Source: Takakia lepidozioides
Taxonomy: Eukaryota > Streptophyta > Takakiopsida > Takakiales > Takakiaceae
Assembly (NCBI GenBank): GCA_030704615.1
Contig: CM060732.1
Coordinates: forward strand, 19,158,001 to 19,222,000
Reading direction: 5' to 3'
DNA length: 64,000 nt
Shown here: positions 40,775 through 49,799 of the stretch, in pieces
Layout of the letters: each line of letters starts with the position of its first letter
Numbering within the stretch: the first letter of the stretch is position 1
Made by a program: the position numbers and the translations under genes
The notes under the pieces: generated by a model
Seen by the model: only the letters and a program-made list of their open reading frames with translations
Told to the model about the DNA's origin: nothing
Databases searched by the model: none

Positions 40775-40794
40775 GCACGGGAGGTCTCCCGTGG
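40775..40794. repeat. Dispersed palindrome, near-perfect copy
   Basis: gcacgggaggtctcccgtgg. This copy differs from the perfect palindrome at very few positions and lies directly before the DUF8039-like frame. Confidence 0.75.
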
Positions 40795-41399
40795 TCCATA
40801 TGGTGACTTGCATCTCAGAACTCTTTGTTGGTGACATTGTGAGTCTCGAGCACAGCCTTGGCTCTGGAGTGCTGCTGTTAGTGACTGAGGCTACTTGCTT
40901 AAATGTATCAGGAGAGGGATTCTGCCATGGTAGGCGACTCTCGACCAGTCTGGTGAGTGTCGTCATGAAGACCGTCTTACCTAGACACGAGACAGTTAGA
41001 TTGCCTTTCTCACATCCAGATGCTGATACGATTGGGGAAGCTTTGGGCACCCCCGTTGTCTGGAGTACAGGACATATTCGAAGACTAGTGCACCCACAGG
41101 ATGAAGAGGTGAGGTCCAATGGAGGGACGAATACGAGTAACTTGGAGGATGCACATGATACTGAACATGCTGATGATGTAAGAACCGAATCCGAAATACT
41201 CGGACGAGATGCTTGGCGTCATCGCATGTGCAGGCTTCATAATGATGAGAATGATGTCATTGCCAAGGGCAGGATTGAGGCCTGCTATCCTGAGGAGACT
41301 ATTCTCGGTGAGAGTCCATGTTGGTGTGATAGTGCTGCCAGAGATTATCCCCCGGATGGAAAAACGGCACCGAATTTCCATCCGGGGAGGCTCGGATGA
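40791..41399 (+). pseudogene. DUF8039-like transposon-associated fragment
   Basis: A 202-codon open frame. Residues about 20-95 follow the order seen in plant DUF8039 proteins as I recall it: VLLLVTEATCLNVSGEGFCH with GRRL, a basic/hydrophobic strand VSVVMKTVLP, then PFSHPDADTIGEALGTPVVW. DUF8039 usually sits in long plant proteins linked to transposons. The rest, an acidic middle (DAHDTEHADDVRTESEIL) and the end in a GC-rich repeat, is unrecognised. The expected partner domains were not seen, so this is probably a relic. The assignment rests on motif memory only. Confidence 0.4.
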
Positions 41400-41510
41400 A
41401 GTCGTCTCAGGGGGAAAGGCCGACACCTGTTGCCAGAGATCATCCCCCGCATGGAAATTTGGCGCCGAATTTCCATCCGGGGAGGCTCGGATGAAGTCTT
41501 CTCGGGGGTT
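41335..41510. repeat. 96-bp direct duplication, each unit with a hairpin
   Basis: Two units begin gccagagat(t/c)atcccccg at about 41,338 and 41,432. Each contains an inverted repeat: ccccggatggaaa … tttccatccgggg in unit 1 (41,348-41,386) and cccgcatggaaatt … aatttccatccggg in unit 2 (about 41,446-41,481, centred on ggcgcc). Both continue with aggctcggatgaagtc(g/t)tctc. Confidence 0.8.
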
Positions 41511-41831
41511 TATTAGTAATACTCTCGGCAGTGCAACAATTTCTCCGCAAAAGTGGAGTCGTACAAGTTCTCCTTGTTCGATTTGTTGAGCACTTTCGAG
41601 AGTGTGATCACCAGCCGTAGCTCATCTGTTGAGTATATGATCTTGGCAAGCCAGGTCTCGAGCTACCATGTCCGTGTCCAAGTCCGTTGCGAGTAGGAAT
41701 TCCTGACATGAAATGTATACTAGATTAATGAGCATTTGTGATGAAATGATTAGCGACTAACAGAACGACAACAGTCGAAGAATTTTTTTCATGTTGATGA
41801 CCACCCTCACCTGTGCTGCCATCAAGGTGTG

Positions 41832-42257
41832 CTACCCTCCGATGATAAAGAACTTTCCACCTGAAATTTCATTCGGATTAACCGGTTTCCTTCCATAAAC
41901 ATTTGTTGGGTTCGTCGGATCTCTTTGTAGAAGGTACACTGGCACTTTGAAGTCAATTAGATGGTACAAAACAAGCCGAGCCTTTATCTCCTGCTTGTGT
42001 CTCTCCGACAGCGGACGATAGACCATGTGGCTGGGAGCCAGGAAGCACTTGAACGTCCGGAGGTCGCATGTACACCTATTAGTTTTTTTATCCATGTCAC
42101 TCATGGTATTGTCGACATTTGAATGAGATATGGAACGTTTGTTGTCTAACTCGTACGGAACCAATATATCATTTTCTGAGTACCCTGTCAGAAACATTGA
42201 AACATTCAAAGTTACAAACAGTGACACAATACACGACCGGTTTTGTTGAAATGACAT
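41832..42257 (-). CDS. Unknown ORF, 141 codons
   Basis: Open minus-strand frame. It starts MSFQQNRSCIVSLFVTLNVS, includes TCDLRTFKCFLAPSHMVYRP, then SERHKQEIKARLVLYHLIDF and ends in NEISGGKFFIIGG. The centre looks like real protein with alternating charged helices, but no family is recognised. It could be a fragment of a transposon-encoded or captured gene. Confidence 0.3.
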   Translation of the reverse strand: MSFQQNRSCIVSLFVTLNVSMFLTGYSENDILVPYELDNKRSISHSNVDNTMSDMDKKTNRCTCDLRTFKCFLAPSHMVYRPLSERHKQEIKARLVLYHLIDFKVPVYLLQRDPTNPTNVYGRKPVNPNEISGGKFFIIGG

Positions 42258-42355
42258 CTATGAGGTTCGAGCGTATGCAATTTATTATTTTCAACGAAAA
42301 TTTATTTACTCGGGGACCGGTGTTGCTGCGCAAGTGATGGTACGAATTCTCTATT

Positions 42356-43060
42356 GATTGAAGCTGTCACAACCAATGTCAACAATCATATTTACGGTAA
42401 GGTGTTTCATGTTATTATTGTTCCTCTAGCTGAATTCTGTAGTACTCTTTTTGCTATTCCCATGCCAACAACATCAGGTCCTCTGAGACTGTCATGTTCA
42501 AACGAACGTATCAGCCACCTCGGCCAGCTTACAGGCTGCAGCCACGGCCCACCATAAATTGAATGAATTGGAGATTTTATGCGAAGTTCCTGGTTTCATG
42601 TCCGTGGTGGCTGATATGGAATTCGGAATATGGCAGTCCCAATGGACCTGATGTTGTTGGCATGGGAGTAGAAAAATGAACGATTCCTAAAGAATTCAGC
42701 TACATGAACATCGGCAGTATGAAACACCTTGCAGTACATATGATTCTTGAGACTGTTTGCACGGATTATTTGTGTTTGTGCCTTCAAATGGCGAACATTT
42801 CCGCCATGGTGCGGAAGAGGTACATTGGCCACATTAAACGGTTGATGTGATATCATTTCACAAATGTATCACATCGCATTTGTGAAAATGTATCACATGA
42901 ACCGTTCCATGTGGCCTACGGGAGTCTTCGATGGGTACGAGATCAATGTGGCCTACGAGATCAGCTTCCACCAACAAACATGTGATCATTTCAGAAGCGC
43001 TTGAAGCGACGATGAGCAAGGTTCTTCATCCAGATATTCAACATGCTGAGGTCTTCTGTA
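42356..43060. repeat. Three copies of a 150-bp segment, the middle one inverted
   Basis: Bases 42,356-42,507 (plus) and 42,607-42,770 (minus) are imperfect inverted repeats sharing aaggtgtttcat, tagctgaattct and cccatgccaacaacatcagg. A third, more diverged plus copy lies at 42,975-43,060 (KVLHPDIQHAEVFCN compared with KVFHTADVHVAEFFR and KVFHVIIVPLAEFCS). The segment encodes a similar peptide in all three, so it once belonged to a coding repeat. Function unknown. Confidence 0.65.
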
Positions 43061-43358
43061 ATGTCTCTTGTTTCGTAATGAGGTGCTTCTCCAACTCTTA
43101 TTTTTCCAATGTTGATATTCTCAATCTGGAACATATCCACACATGCGTATATAAATACTTAAAAACCAAATGATCATCAAAACTGGAAGCTGCAGACGAG
43201 GGTTATAAAAGTGGAGATGGTCATTTGCTTATTTAAGGATTTCTACACACATGTGTGGATCTGTTCCAGGTGGAGAACATCGACATATTGGATAAAGTGG
43301 ACATGGAGAAGTACCGCATTATGAAGTAGGAGACACTACAAAAAGAGCTTCAAAAGGC

Positions 43359-43790
43359 ATACCATGTAACAGGTCCCGGTCTAATATGAGACGAAACCCC
43401 ATTCATTCAATGGGCGATTGACTGGTTGCCCATAATGATTTTCGTTTGCTTTCAATCTTTGCCACTATGTTCAACATACCATGTATCAGGTCCCGGACTA
43501 ATATGAGATCAATCGAAATTCATTCGATGGCTCAACGGATGGTTGGCCATTGAAATGATTTTGATTCGCTTTGAGACTTGGCTAGTATGTTCAATGTACC
43601 ATGTAAGAGGCCCCAGAGTAATATGAGATCAATCAAAATTTGTTCAATGGGCCAACGGATGGTTGCCCATCCAAGTGATTTTTGTTCGCTTTGAGACTTG
43701 ACCAGTATGTTCAATGTACCATCTGATAGGTCCAGTGTAATATGAGATCAATCGAAATTCGTTTGATGGGCCAATGAGGCATTCACTTGT
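43359..43790. repeat. Tandem repeat of about 118 bp, about four copies
   Basis: Units carry taccatgtaacaggtcccgg, taatatgagat(c)aat(c)gaaa, (g/c)attcgatgg, ggatggttg(c/g)cca and gtatgttcaa(t/c)(g/a)tacca, starting near 43,360, 43,480, 43,598 and 43,717. A further partial copy (caacaggtcccaaagtaata) lies at 44,386, just before the CACTA-like end at 44,413. Confidence 0.8.
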
Positions 43791-44412
43791 CATCTGGTTT
43801 TTGTTCATTGCGAAAAAGAAATCCTACAATGCGTGCACGGCTATTGCACCCATTGAACGGATGTGGTTGAAGCCCCTCTTTTGCCCGCATGTGCTTGAAC
43901 ATGTGTGCCACACATGTGCGGAGACACAACAAACGAATAAATCATTTGTCTCCCCATCGACGCGCTCACCCCTCAAGACATTCGAGAATTTAATTGAATT
44001 TAAATTAATTTTAAGCCAATAAATAGATTTGCACTGTCTTTCATTGGGGATTTCTGCCACGTATCGATTTTGTTTTTGGCTCAATTTTTGTTCTGCGGCT
44101 TCAAATATCCCACCGCTACTCCCCCACCAAAATTCGGACCAATAAAAAATGTCCCAAAAAAAAAAGTGTTTTCTTCGCTCACTATTGCAAAACTCTTGTA
44201 TGAAGAGTGCATGAAGTAGAACACAAATCAAGTTTGGAGTGCAAAATAGGGAAGAAACTGTGGTTTTGGGTCCAAATGAATTTTGTTCGTTCCCAAAATT
44301 GGCACGCACGTTGCATATGGAGTCATTACACGCCCCATTCAAAAACGGAATGAAAAAAAAATCATGAGCACGCGAAATGCAGTCCAACAGGTCCCAAAGT
44401 AATAGCAGATCA

Positions 44413-44820
44413 CTACAACAGATGAGCGTTTTTATGACTGCACATATGATTATTTTTTCAGTCCTATATGTGTTCATGACTACATCACTTTGTAGTGAAA
44501 AAAACCCTGTCATAGCAACTAGTCTTTAGGACTGTGTTTTGCAAGTCATAGCCGTGATTGCGTGCGTGGCACCTGAAGTCATGCTGCAGAGAGCGATGTA
44601 GTCACAACTATATGATTTATATATGATTAACTATATGACTACATGTCTACAAAGTATATGACTCTATTGGAGAGGCGTCAGAGGGACACATGCAACACTC
44701 CGGATGTGACACGTATCCACATGGACAATATATATGACCTACACGTGGGAAAGAATATCGTATCATATAATGCCATGATGTAGTCATGAGTATATAACTT
44801 CATGACTAAAGGGACGCAAT
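44413..44820. mobile_element. CACTA-like terminus with subterminal repeats
   Basis: CACTACAACAGATGAGCG, preceded by GAT, followed by dense atgactgcac, catgactacat, tagtcacaacta, atgactacatg, atgactcta and atgtagtcatg units in both orientations. This matches the organisation of the ends of the complete element at 15.3-21.3 kb, although the unit differs (atgactaca). The opposite terminus was not found. The interior may extend through the retroelement fragment and PPR-related arrays to about 48.6 kb, by analogy with the first element. Confidence 0.6.
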
Positions 44821-45301
44821 CGAAGGTGGTCTCAAAGGAAGTACCAGAGGGGGGTCTGCCCGAGATGGACCGGCATTAGATGGTCCGGTATGTGAGGAAC
44901 CACGGTACAAACGCCTCTTCCCAGGCTTGTTGCACCCGTTGATCAGCAACCCGCTGCAAATCCTTGCTCGAGCCCCACAATGGAGTGTGAGTAACCATGG
45001 CAGGCAACTCTGCCATACCATACATGTCATCCTATTCTCCCGGCGGTGACACATCCTCTGAATGAGCATTGCCCTCAATCAACTCTCCAGGCCAACTCAC
45101 TGCAGCTGTGAATGCTGCCAGTGTTGGCATCTTGCCTCGCTGGGCAACCGCAACTCCTCCTGTAAACGTCACAGGGAGCTGCACACGCCGGCCCTCCCCT
45201 GACTGCCATCCAGGCCTATAGGAAGCTGACTCCTCCCAAAAATCCAGGGTGAAGCCCATGAGGTACAACACTGCCCCACAACCTGAATACCCTCTCCACA
45301 T
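44820..45301 (-). pseudogene. Second copy of the methyltransferase-retroelement protease/linker region
   Basis: The minus strand encodes GCGAVLYLMGFTLDFWEESA, SYRPGWQSGEGRRVQLPVTF and KMPTLAAFTAAVSWPGELIE with EGNAHSEDVSPPGE, closely related to the protease C-terminal half at 21.8-22.1 kb. A TAG at 45,032-45,034 falls at the same place as the TAA at 22,075-22,077. Beyond it, HTPLWGSSKDLQRVADQRVQ matches the linker at 22.1-22.2 kb (HIPLWGTVGNLHRVADECVY). Similarity ends before the methyltransferase core. It lies next to a CACTA-like end, so it may have been captured by that element. Confidence 0.8.
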
Positions 45302-46430
45302 CTTTCTACATCTCTTGTGTCCACCCGTTTAACAACGGAACAGTTGCATCCTCCCATTTGTTTCGTGAACGTCAACTTGGCAGTGGATGTTCTTCTAAAA
45401 CCACAATACATACTTATATTGTCTCCAAATAATGTTTGGAGAATTGTGACAGACGCGGTCTCATACGATGTTGCATTTATATGTGACACCTTGCATAGTG
45501 AGCACAGAACCAACATGTTTTGTGATGCATCTCCTCGGGACTTTTACTTCCAACTCTTCTTCCATAATGAGTTCACCTGCAAAATGCAATGAAAGCATTT
45601 CAAATCAGATCTTGATATGCCAATGACAGGGCACCCGGGTTGGAAGGTTCCAAAGTTCTGTTTTTTACAGCCCTATAGGCTGTCCAAGCAGGGACTACGC
45701 TGATATGAGGATAAAATGTGTACATAAACAAGTACCTGATTGATTAGTCTGCCGCTGCTAATTCCTGCTGCTGCTATTGACCAAGTGCTGCTACTTCCAC
45801 TGCTGGTAGCCCTCTTGGGTGATCCTGAACCCACAGTCCATCCCTGCATCGGCAGCTAGCCCTCCCTCCACACTAACATATTTGAATACAAAGTTCTGTC
45901 AAACTCCCTTATACGATGTTGCATGAAGAAAGCTCACATTGTTGACGATGTTGTCCCACCGCTAGCTGTGAAAAATATTTGTAGAACTGCCAGGGCTGTT
46001 CCATGCTCCAAATCTACCCCTCTTGGATGATTCTGCACCCACAATCCTCTCCTTATATCAACAACTACCCCTCCCTCCACACTAAATCCTGACTCTGTTG
46101 CTGCTGCTATGGCTTCCAGTTGACCATCTACCCATGCAGGTTTCTTGTAGCTATCCTTCCACAGGGAATCATAGGTAATCTGGAGCTTGAAATCCAGCCA
46201 TCTGGAAATTTAGGGACGACTCTCATAACAGGGAAAAACAAGCTGTAATGTGTTGAAGAAGGTACCTCCATCAGCAGTGCCTTGTTCTATCAATTGCGCT
46301 ACTACCGCTGCTATTTCCAGTTGACCATCTACCCACATTGTCCCACCATTGACTGGGGTCAGAAAAGTGTTCATTCCAAAGCTTCTCTTCATCTCTGTTA
46401 TCCATTTTTTGGTACTTTCCTGTTGCCACA
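45302..46430. repeat. PPR-associated repeat modules and unassigned DNA
   Basis: Bases 45,820-46,200 and 46,270-46,340 contain pieces of the module also seen at 16.2-17.5 and 32.5-33.3 kb: ccctcttggatgattctgca, accatctacccatgcaggtt, tcttgtagctatccttccac and agtgccttgttctatcaatt. Bases 45,302-45,800 show no recognised feature. Confidence 0.6.
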
Positions 46431-48045
46431 TATGCGAATTCAGGGCTGAGCCTGATGAGAGGGCAAAACAGGCTAAAACAAGTCCAAGAAGAAGGTGTCC
46501 TCACCACAGATCCACCCAACGAGCTAACTTACATTTTTCAATACGCAAATTCAGGGCTGAACCTGAGGGCAAAACAGGCTGAAACAGGTCGAAGAAGAAG
46601 GTGCCCTCACCACACATCCACCCAACGAGCTAACTTACATATTTCAATATCCAAATTCAGGGCTGAGCCTGATGAGAGGGCAAAACAAGCTGAAACAGGT
46701 GGGAGAAGAAGGTGCCCTCACCACATGTGTTGCCATCTCATCAGGCTCAGCCCTGAATTTGCATATTGAATGATGTAAGTTAGCTCGGTGGGTGGATCTG
46801 TCTGAAACCGGTCCAAGAAGAAGGTCCCCTCACCATAGATCCACCCAACGAGCTAACCTACATCTTTCAATATGCAGATTCAGGGCTGAGCCCGATGAGA
46901 GGGCAAAACAAGCTGAAACAGGTCGAAGAAGAAGATGCCCTCACCACAAATCCACCCAACGAGCTAACTTACATCATTCACTATGCAAATTCAGGGCTGA
47001 GTCTGATGAGAGGGCAAAACAGGCTGAAACAGGTCCAAGAAGAAGGTGCCCTCACCACAAATCCACCCAACGAACTAACCTACAGATCATTCAATATGCA
47101 AATTCAGGGCTGAGCCTGATGAGAGGGCAAAACAGGCTGAAACAGGTCGAAGAAGAAGATGCCCTCACCACAAATCCACCCAACGAGCTAACTTACATCA
47201 TTCACTATGCAAATTCAGGGCTGAGTCTGATGAGAGGGCAAAACAGGCTGAAACAGGTCCAAGAAGAAGGTGCCCTCACCACAAATCCACCCAACGAACT
47301 AACCTACAGATCATTCAATATGCAAATTCAGGGCTGAGCCTGATGAGAGGGCAAAATAGGCTGAAACAGGTCGAAGAAGAAGGTGCCCTCACCACAGATC
47401 CACCCAACGAGCTAATCTACATCATTCAATATCCAAATTCAGCGTTGAGCCTGATGAGAGGGCAAAACAGGCTGAAATAGGTCGAAGAAGAAGGTATCCT
47501 CACCACAGATCCACCCAACGAGCTAACTTATATCTTTGAATACGCAAATTCAGGGCTGAGCCTGATGAGAGGGAAAAACAGGCTGAAACAGGTCGAAGAA
47601 GAAGGTGCCCTCACCACACATCCACCCAACGAGCTAACTTACATCTTTCAATATCCAAATTTAGGGCTGAGCCTGATGAGAGGGCAAAACAGGCTGAAAC
47701 AGGTGGGAGAAGAATGTGCCCTCACCACAGATCCACCCACCGAGCTAACTTACATCATTCAATATGCAAATTCAGGGCTGAGCCTGATAAGAGGGCAAAA
47801 CAGGCTGAAACAGGTCGAAGAAGAAGGTGCCCTCACAGTAGATCCACCCAACGAGCTAACCTACATCTTTCAATATGCAGATTCAGGGCTGAGCCTGATG
47901 AGAGGGCAAAACAGGTTGAAACAGGTCAAAGAAGCAGGTGCCCTCACCACAGATCCACCCAACGAGCCAACTTACATAATTCAATATGCAAATTCAGGGC
48001 TGAGTCTGATGAGAGGACAAAACAGGCTGAAATAGGTCGAAGAAG
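46430..48045 (+). repeat. Tandem array of about 14 units of 111 bp (37 codons)
   Basis: The key gctgagcctgatgagagggc recurs near 46,443, 46,662, 46,886, 46,997, 47,108, 47,219, 47,330, 47,442, 47,553, 47,664, 47,776, 47,887 and 47,997; most steps are 110-112 bases. Each unit carries ggctgaaacaggtcgaagaa, ggtgccctcaccacagatcc and acccaacgagctaacttaca. Because 111 is a multiple of three, long in-frame open stretches result (37-residue repeats such as SGLSLMRGQNRLKQV … LTTDPPNELTY in frame), for example 46,792-47,337 and 47,565-48,035. A pair of units at 46,886-47,107 is repeated almost exactly at 47,108-47,335. One unit (about 46,736-46,801) is inverted. Stops every few units and codon usage give no strong sign of a real protein. 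Confidence 0.92.
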
Positions 48046-48139
48046 AAGGTGCGTCCACCACATTTTCCTCGACCTTCTGTCATGACCCATGGAGGATTTA
48101 ACTGACCATGAACCCAAGATGACCTCTTGTATGTGCTAC

Positions 48140-48290
48140 TTGTGTCTGTAGTCAGGTAATGACGGATTGGTCTGTGAGAACCACCACGGTGCAGCTGAGC
48201 GGGCAGAGATTGAAACACGGCCTGCTAAGACCAAGCTGACTCTCCCAAGAACCTTGTAAACATCAGGAAGAATACCAAATCATGGTACTA
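48140..48290 (+). repeat. Dispersed repeat family, copy 3
   Basis: gtctgtagtcaggtaatgac, gaaccaccacggtgcagctg, ctgctaagaccaagctgact and agaaccttgtaaacatcagg. Directly downstream of the 111-bp array. The next 110 bases resemble the region after the copy at 19.7 kb (accttgcga, aaggatctt). Confidence 0.75.
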
Positions 48291-48514
48291 ACAGGAGGCA
48301 AGAGCCCGCATTTGCAGGATGGACAAACTTCTTCACATCGTACCTTAAGAAAATGCCACACCTTGCGATTGCAATTGTCACACCATCGTGAAGGATCTTA
48401 AAAAAAATAGGTCGAAGAAGAAGGTGCCCTCACCACATTGTCCTTGACCTTGTGTCATGGAGGATTTGACCTTCCATCAACCCAAAATGACCTCTTCTGT
48501 GTGTCGATGGTGTC

Positions 48515-48640
48515 TGTAATCAGGTAATGTCGGATTGATCTTTGAGAACCACCACAGTGCAGCCGAGCAGACAAAGATTAAAACGGCCTGCTAAGACCAA
48601 GCTAACTCTCACAAGAACCTTGTAAACATCAGAAAGAAAA
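48515..48640 (+). repeat. Dispersed repeat family, copy 4
   Basis: Same components as the copy 375 bases upstream: gtctgtaatcaggtaatgtc, accaccacagtgcagccgag, ctgctaagaccaagctaact and agaaccttgtaaacatcaga. The two form a direct duplication of the array end (ggtcgaagaagaaggtg(c/t)… precedes both). Confidence 0.75.
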
Positions 48641-48659
48641 CCATGCCCTGCGGTCGACC

Positions 48660-48850
48660 ATCCACCCACGAACGCGGGAGAGGAGGGGAGAAGAAAAGAG
48701 AGGAGAGGAGGGAAAAAAGAAAGCCCGCGGACGGGAAGACAAACGTGGGAGAGGAGGGGAGAGGAGAGGAGAGGAGGGGAGGGAAAAGAGAGCCCCCGTT
48801 GGAGGGAAGGGGAGAAAGATCGCGGGGAGCAAGAAAAAAACACAAACAAA
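48660..48850 (+). repeat. Purine-rich low-complexity tract
   Basis: About 170 bases dominated by gagaggaggggagagga-type sequence, with a partial self-repeat (agaaagcccgcgg, gggagaggaggggag). Such polypurine tracts can adopt triplex-like structures. No gene. Confidence 0.85.
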
Positions 48851-48859
48851 AAGAATGAT

Positions 48860-48925
48860 CGCGCGATTTGATCCCGCGGTGCATCGCAACCCAATTGACG
48901 TCCTTACCACTAGACTACCCCTTAA
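48860..48925 (-). repeat. tRNA-related SINE-like unit
   Basis: The reverse complement has an A box TAGTCTAGTGG (48,917-48,907) and a B box CGGGATCAAATC (48,875-48,864) separated by 31 bases, the normal tRNA spacing. Acceptor and anticodon stems do not pair well, so this is a tRNA-derived repeat or a decayed tRNA rather than a functional gene. Confidence 0.55.
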
Positions 48926-49060
48926 GATTCAACAACCCCCTCTTGTAATATTATATTTAAGGTGTTTTAAACCCCCCTATGTATGTATAATGTTGTACAT
49001 GGGGGGGTTTAAAATACCCCTTCCTGTGCACGTACGTGGCTGGTACATATTGGCTGGAGT

Positions 49061-49790
49061 GCACCCCCCAGGACACAATTACATCGCTGTCCACAACCAC
49101 ACAACGCATGTGCACACCAAACACTAGTCTATCACTAGTCCACACTAGTGTACCACTAGGCTGCCACTAGCCACCACTAGTGCAGCCACTAGACCATCAC
49201 TAGGCTGCCACTAGTCCATCACAATCGAGTGATAAATAAAGAATGATACAAGCACACAAGCTCTCTCAAACTCACACACTTGCACATGAAAACATCACTC
49301 ATATATTAAGTCGAACCAAGTGCACCCCACGCCATGGAGAATCTACACTACGACGCCATAGCTAGACGCGGTGAGGCTCAACTTGAGAAAGATGAGCCCA
49401 CCGCGATCTGCCGTGAAGATAACAACGTCAGGTGCCCAAACATATATTGGTCCCTGGATTGATACTTGGGTCAATCCCAAATGTCAATATATCAAAACTA
49501 ACTATTTCCTAGCTAGTTTCACACTAGTGGTAAATAATTTGACAGCTGTTGTGCGCATACATATCGCTACACAACTACATCGCTGTCCACAACCACACAA
49601 CACATGTGCACACCAAACACTAGTCTATCACTAGTCCACCACTAGGCTGTTATTAGCCACCACTAGTGCATCCACTAATCCACTACTAGGTTGCCACTAG
49701 CCACCACTAATGCAGCCACTAGTCCAACCACTAGGCTGCCACTAGTCACCACTAGGGCAGCCACTAGTCCATCACAATCGCCCTCCTAGC
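49061..49790. repeat. CCACTAG-rich direct duplication
   Basis: Bases 49,078-49,235 and 49,576-49,785 share cgctgtccacaaccacacaa, catgtgcacaccaaacacta and gtctatcactagtcca, then a run of gccactag / ccaccactag / catcactag units of 9-12 bases. About 500 bases separate the two starts. Between them (49,320-49,430) lies gtgaggctcaacttgagaaa, which resembles the LTR-like sequence at 10.5 and 25.8 kb, so the block may be part of another LTR. Confidence 0.75.
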
Positions 49791-49799
49791 TGGCGCTTA

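Noticed and set aside
43824-44513. 229-codon minus-strand frame
   Set aside because: It spans a tandem-repeat edge and a CACTA-like terminus and has no protein family character.
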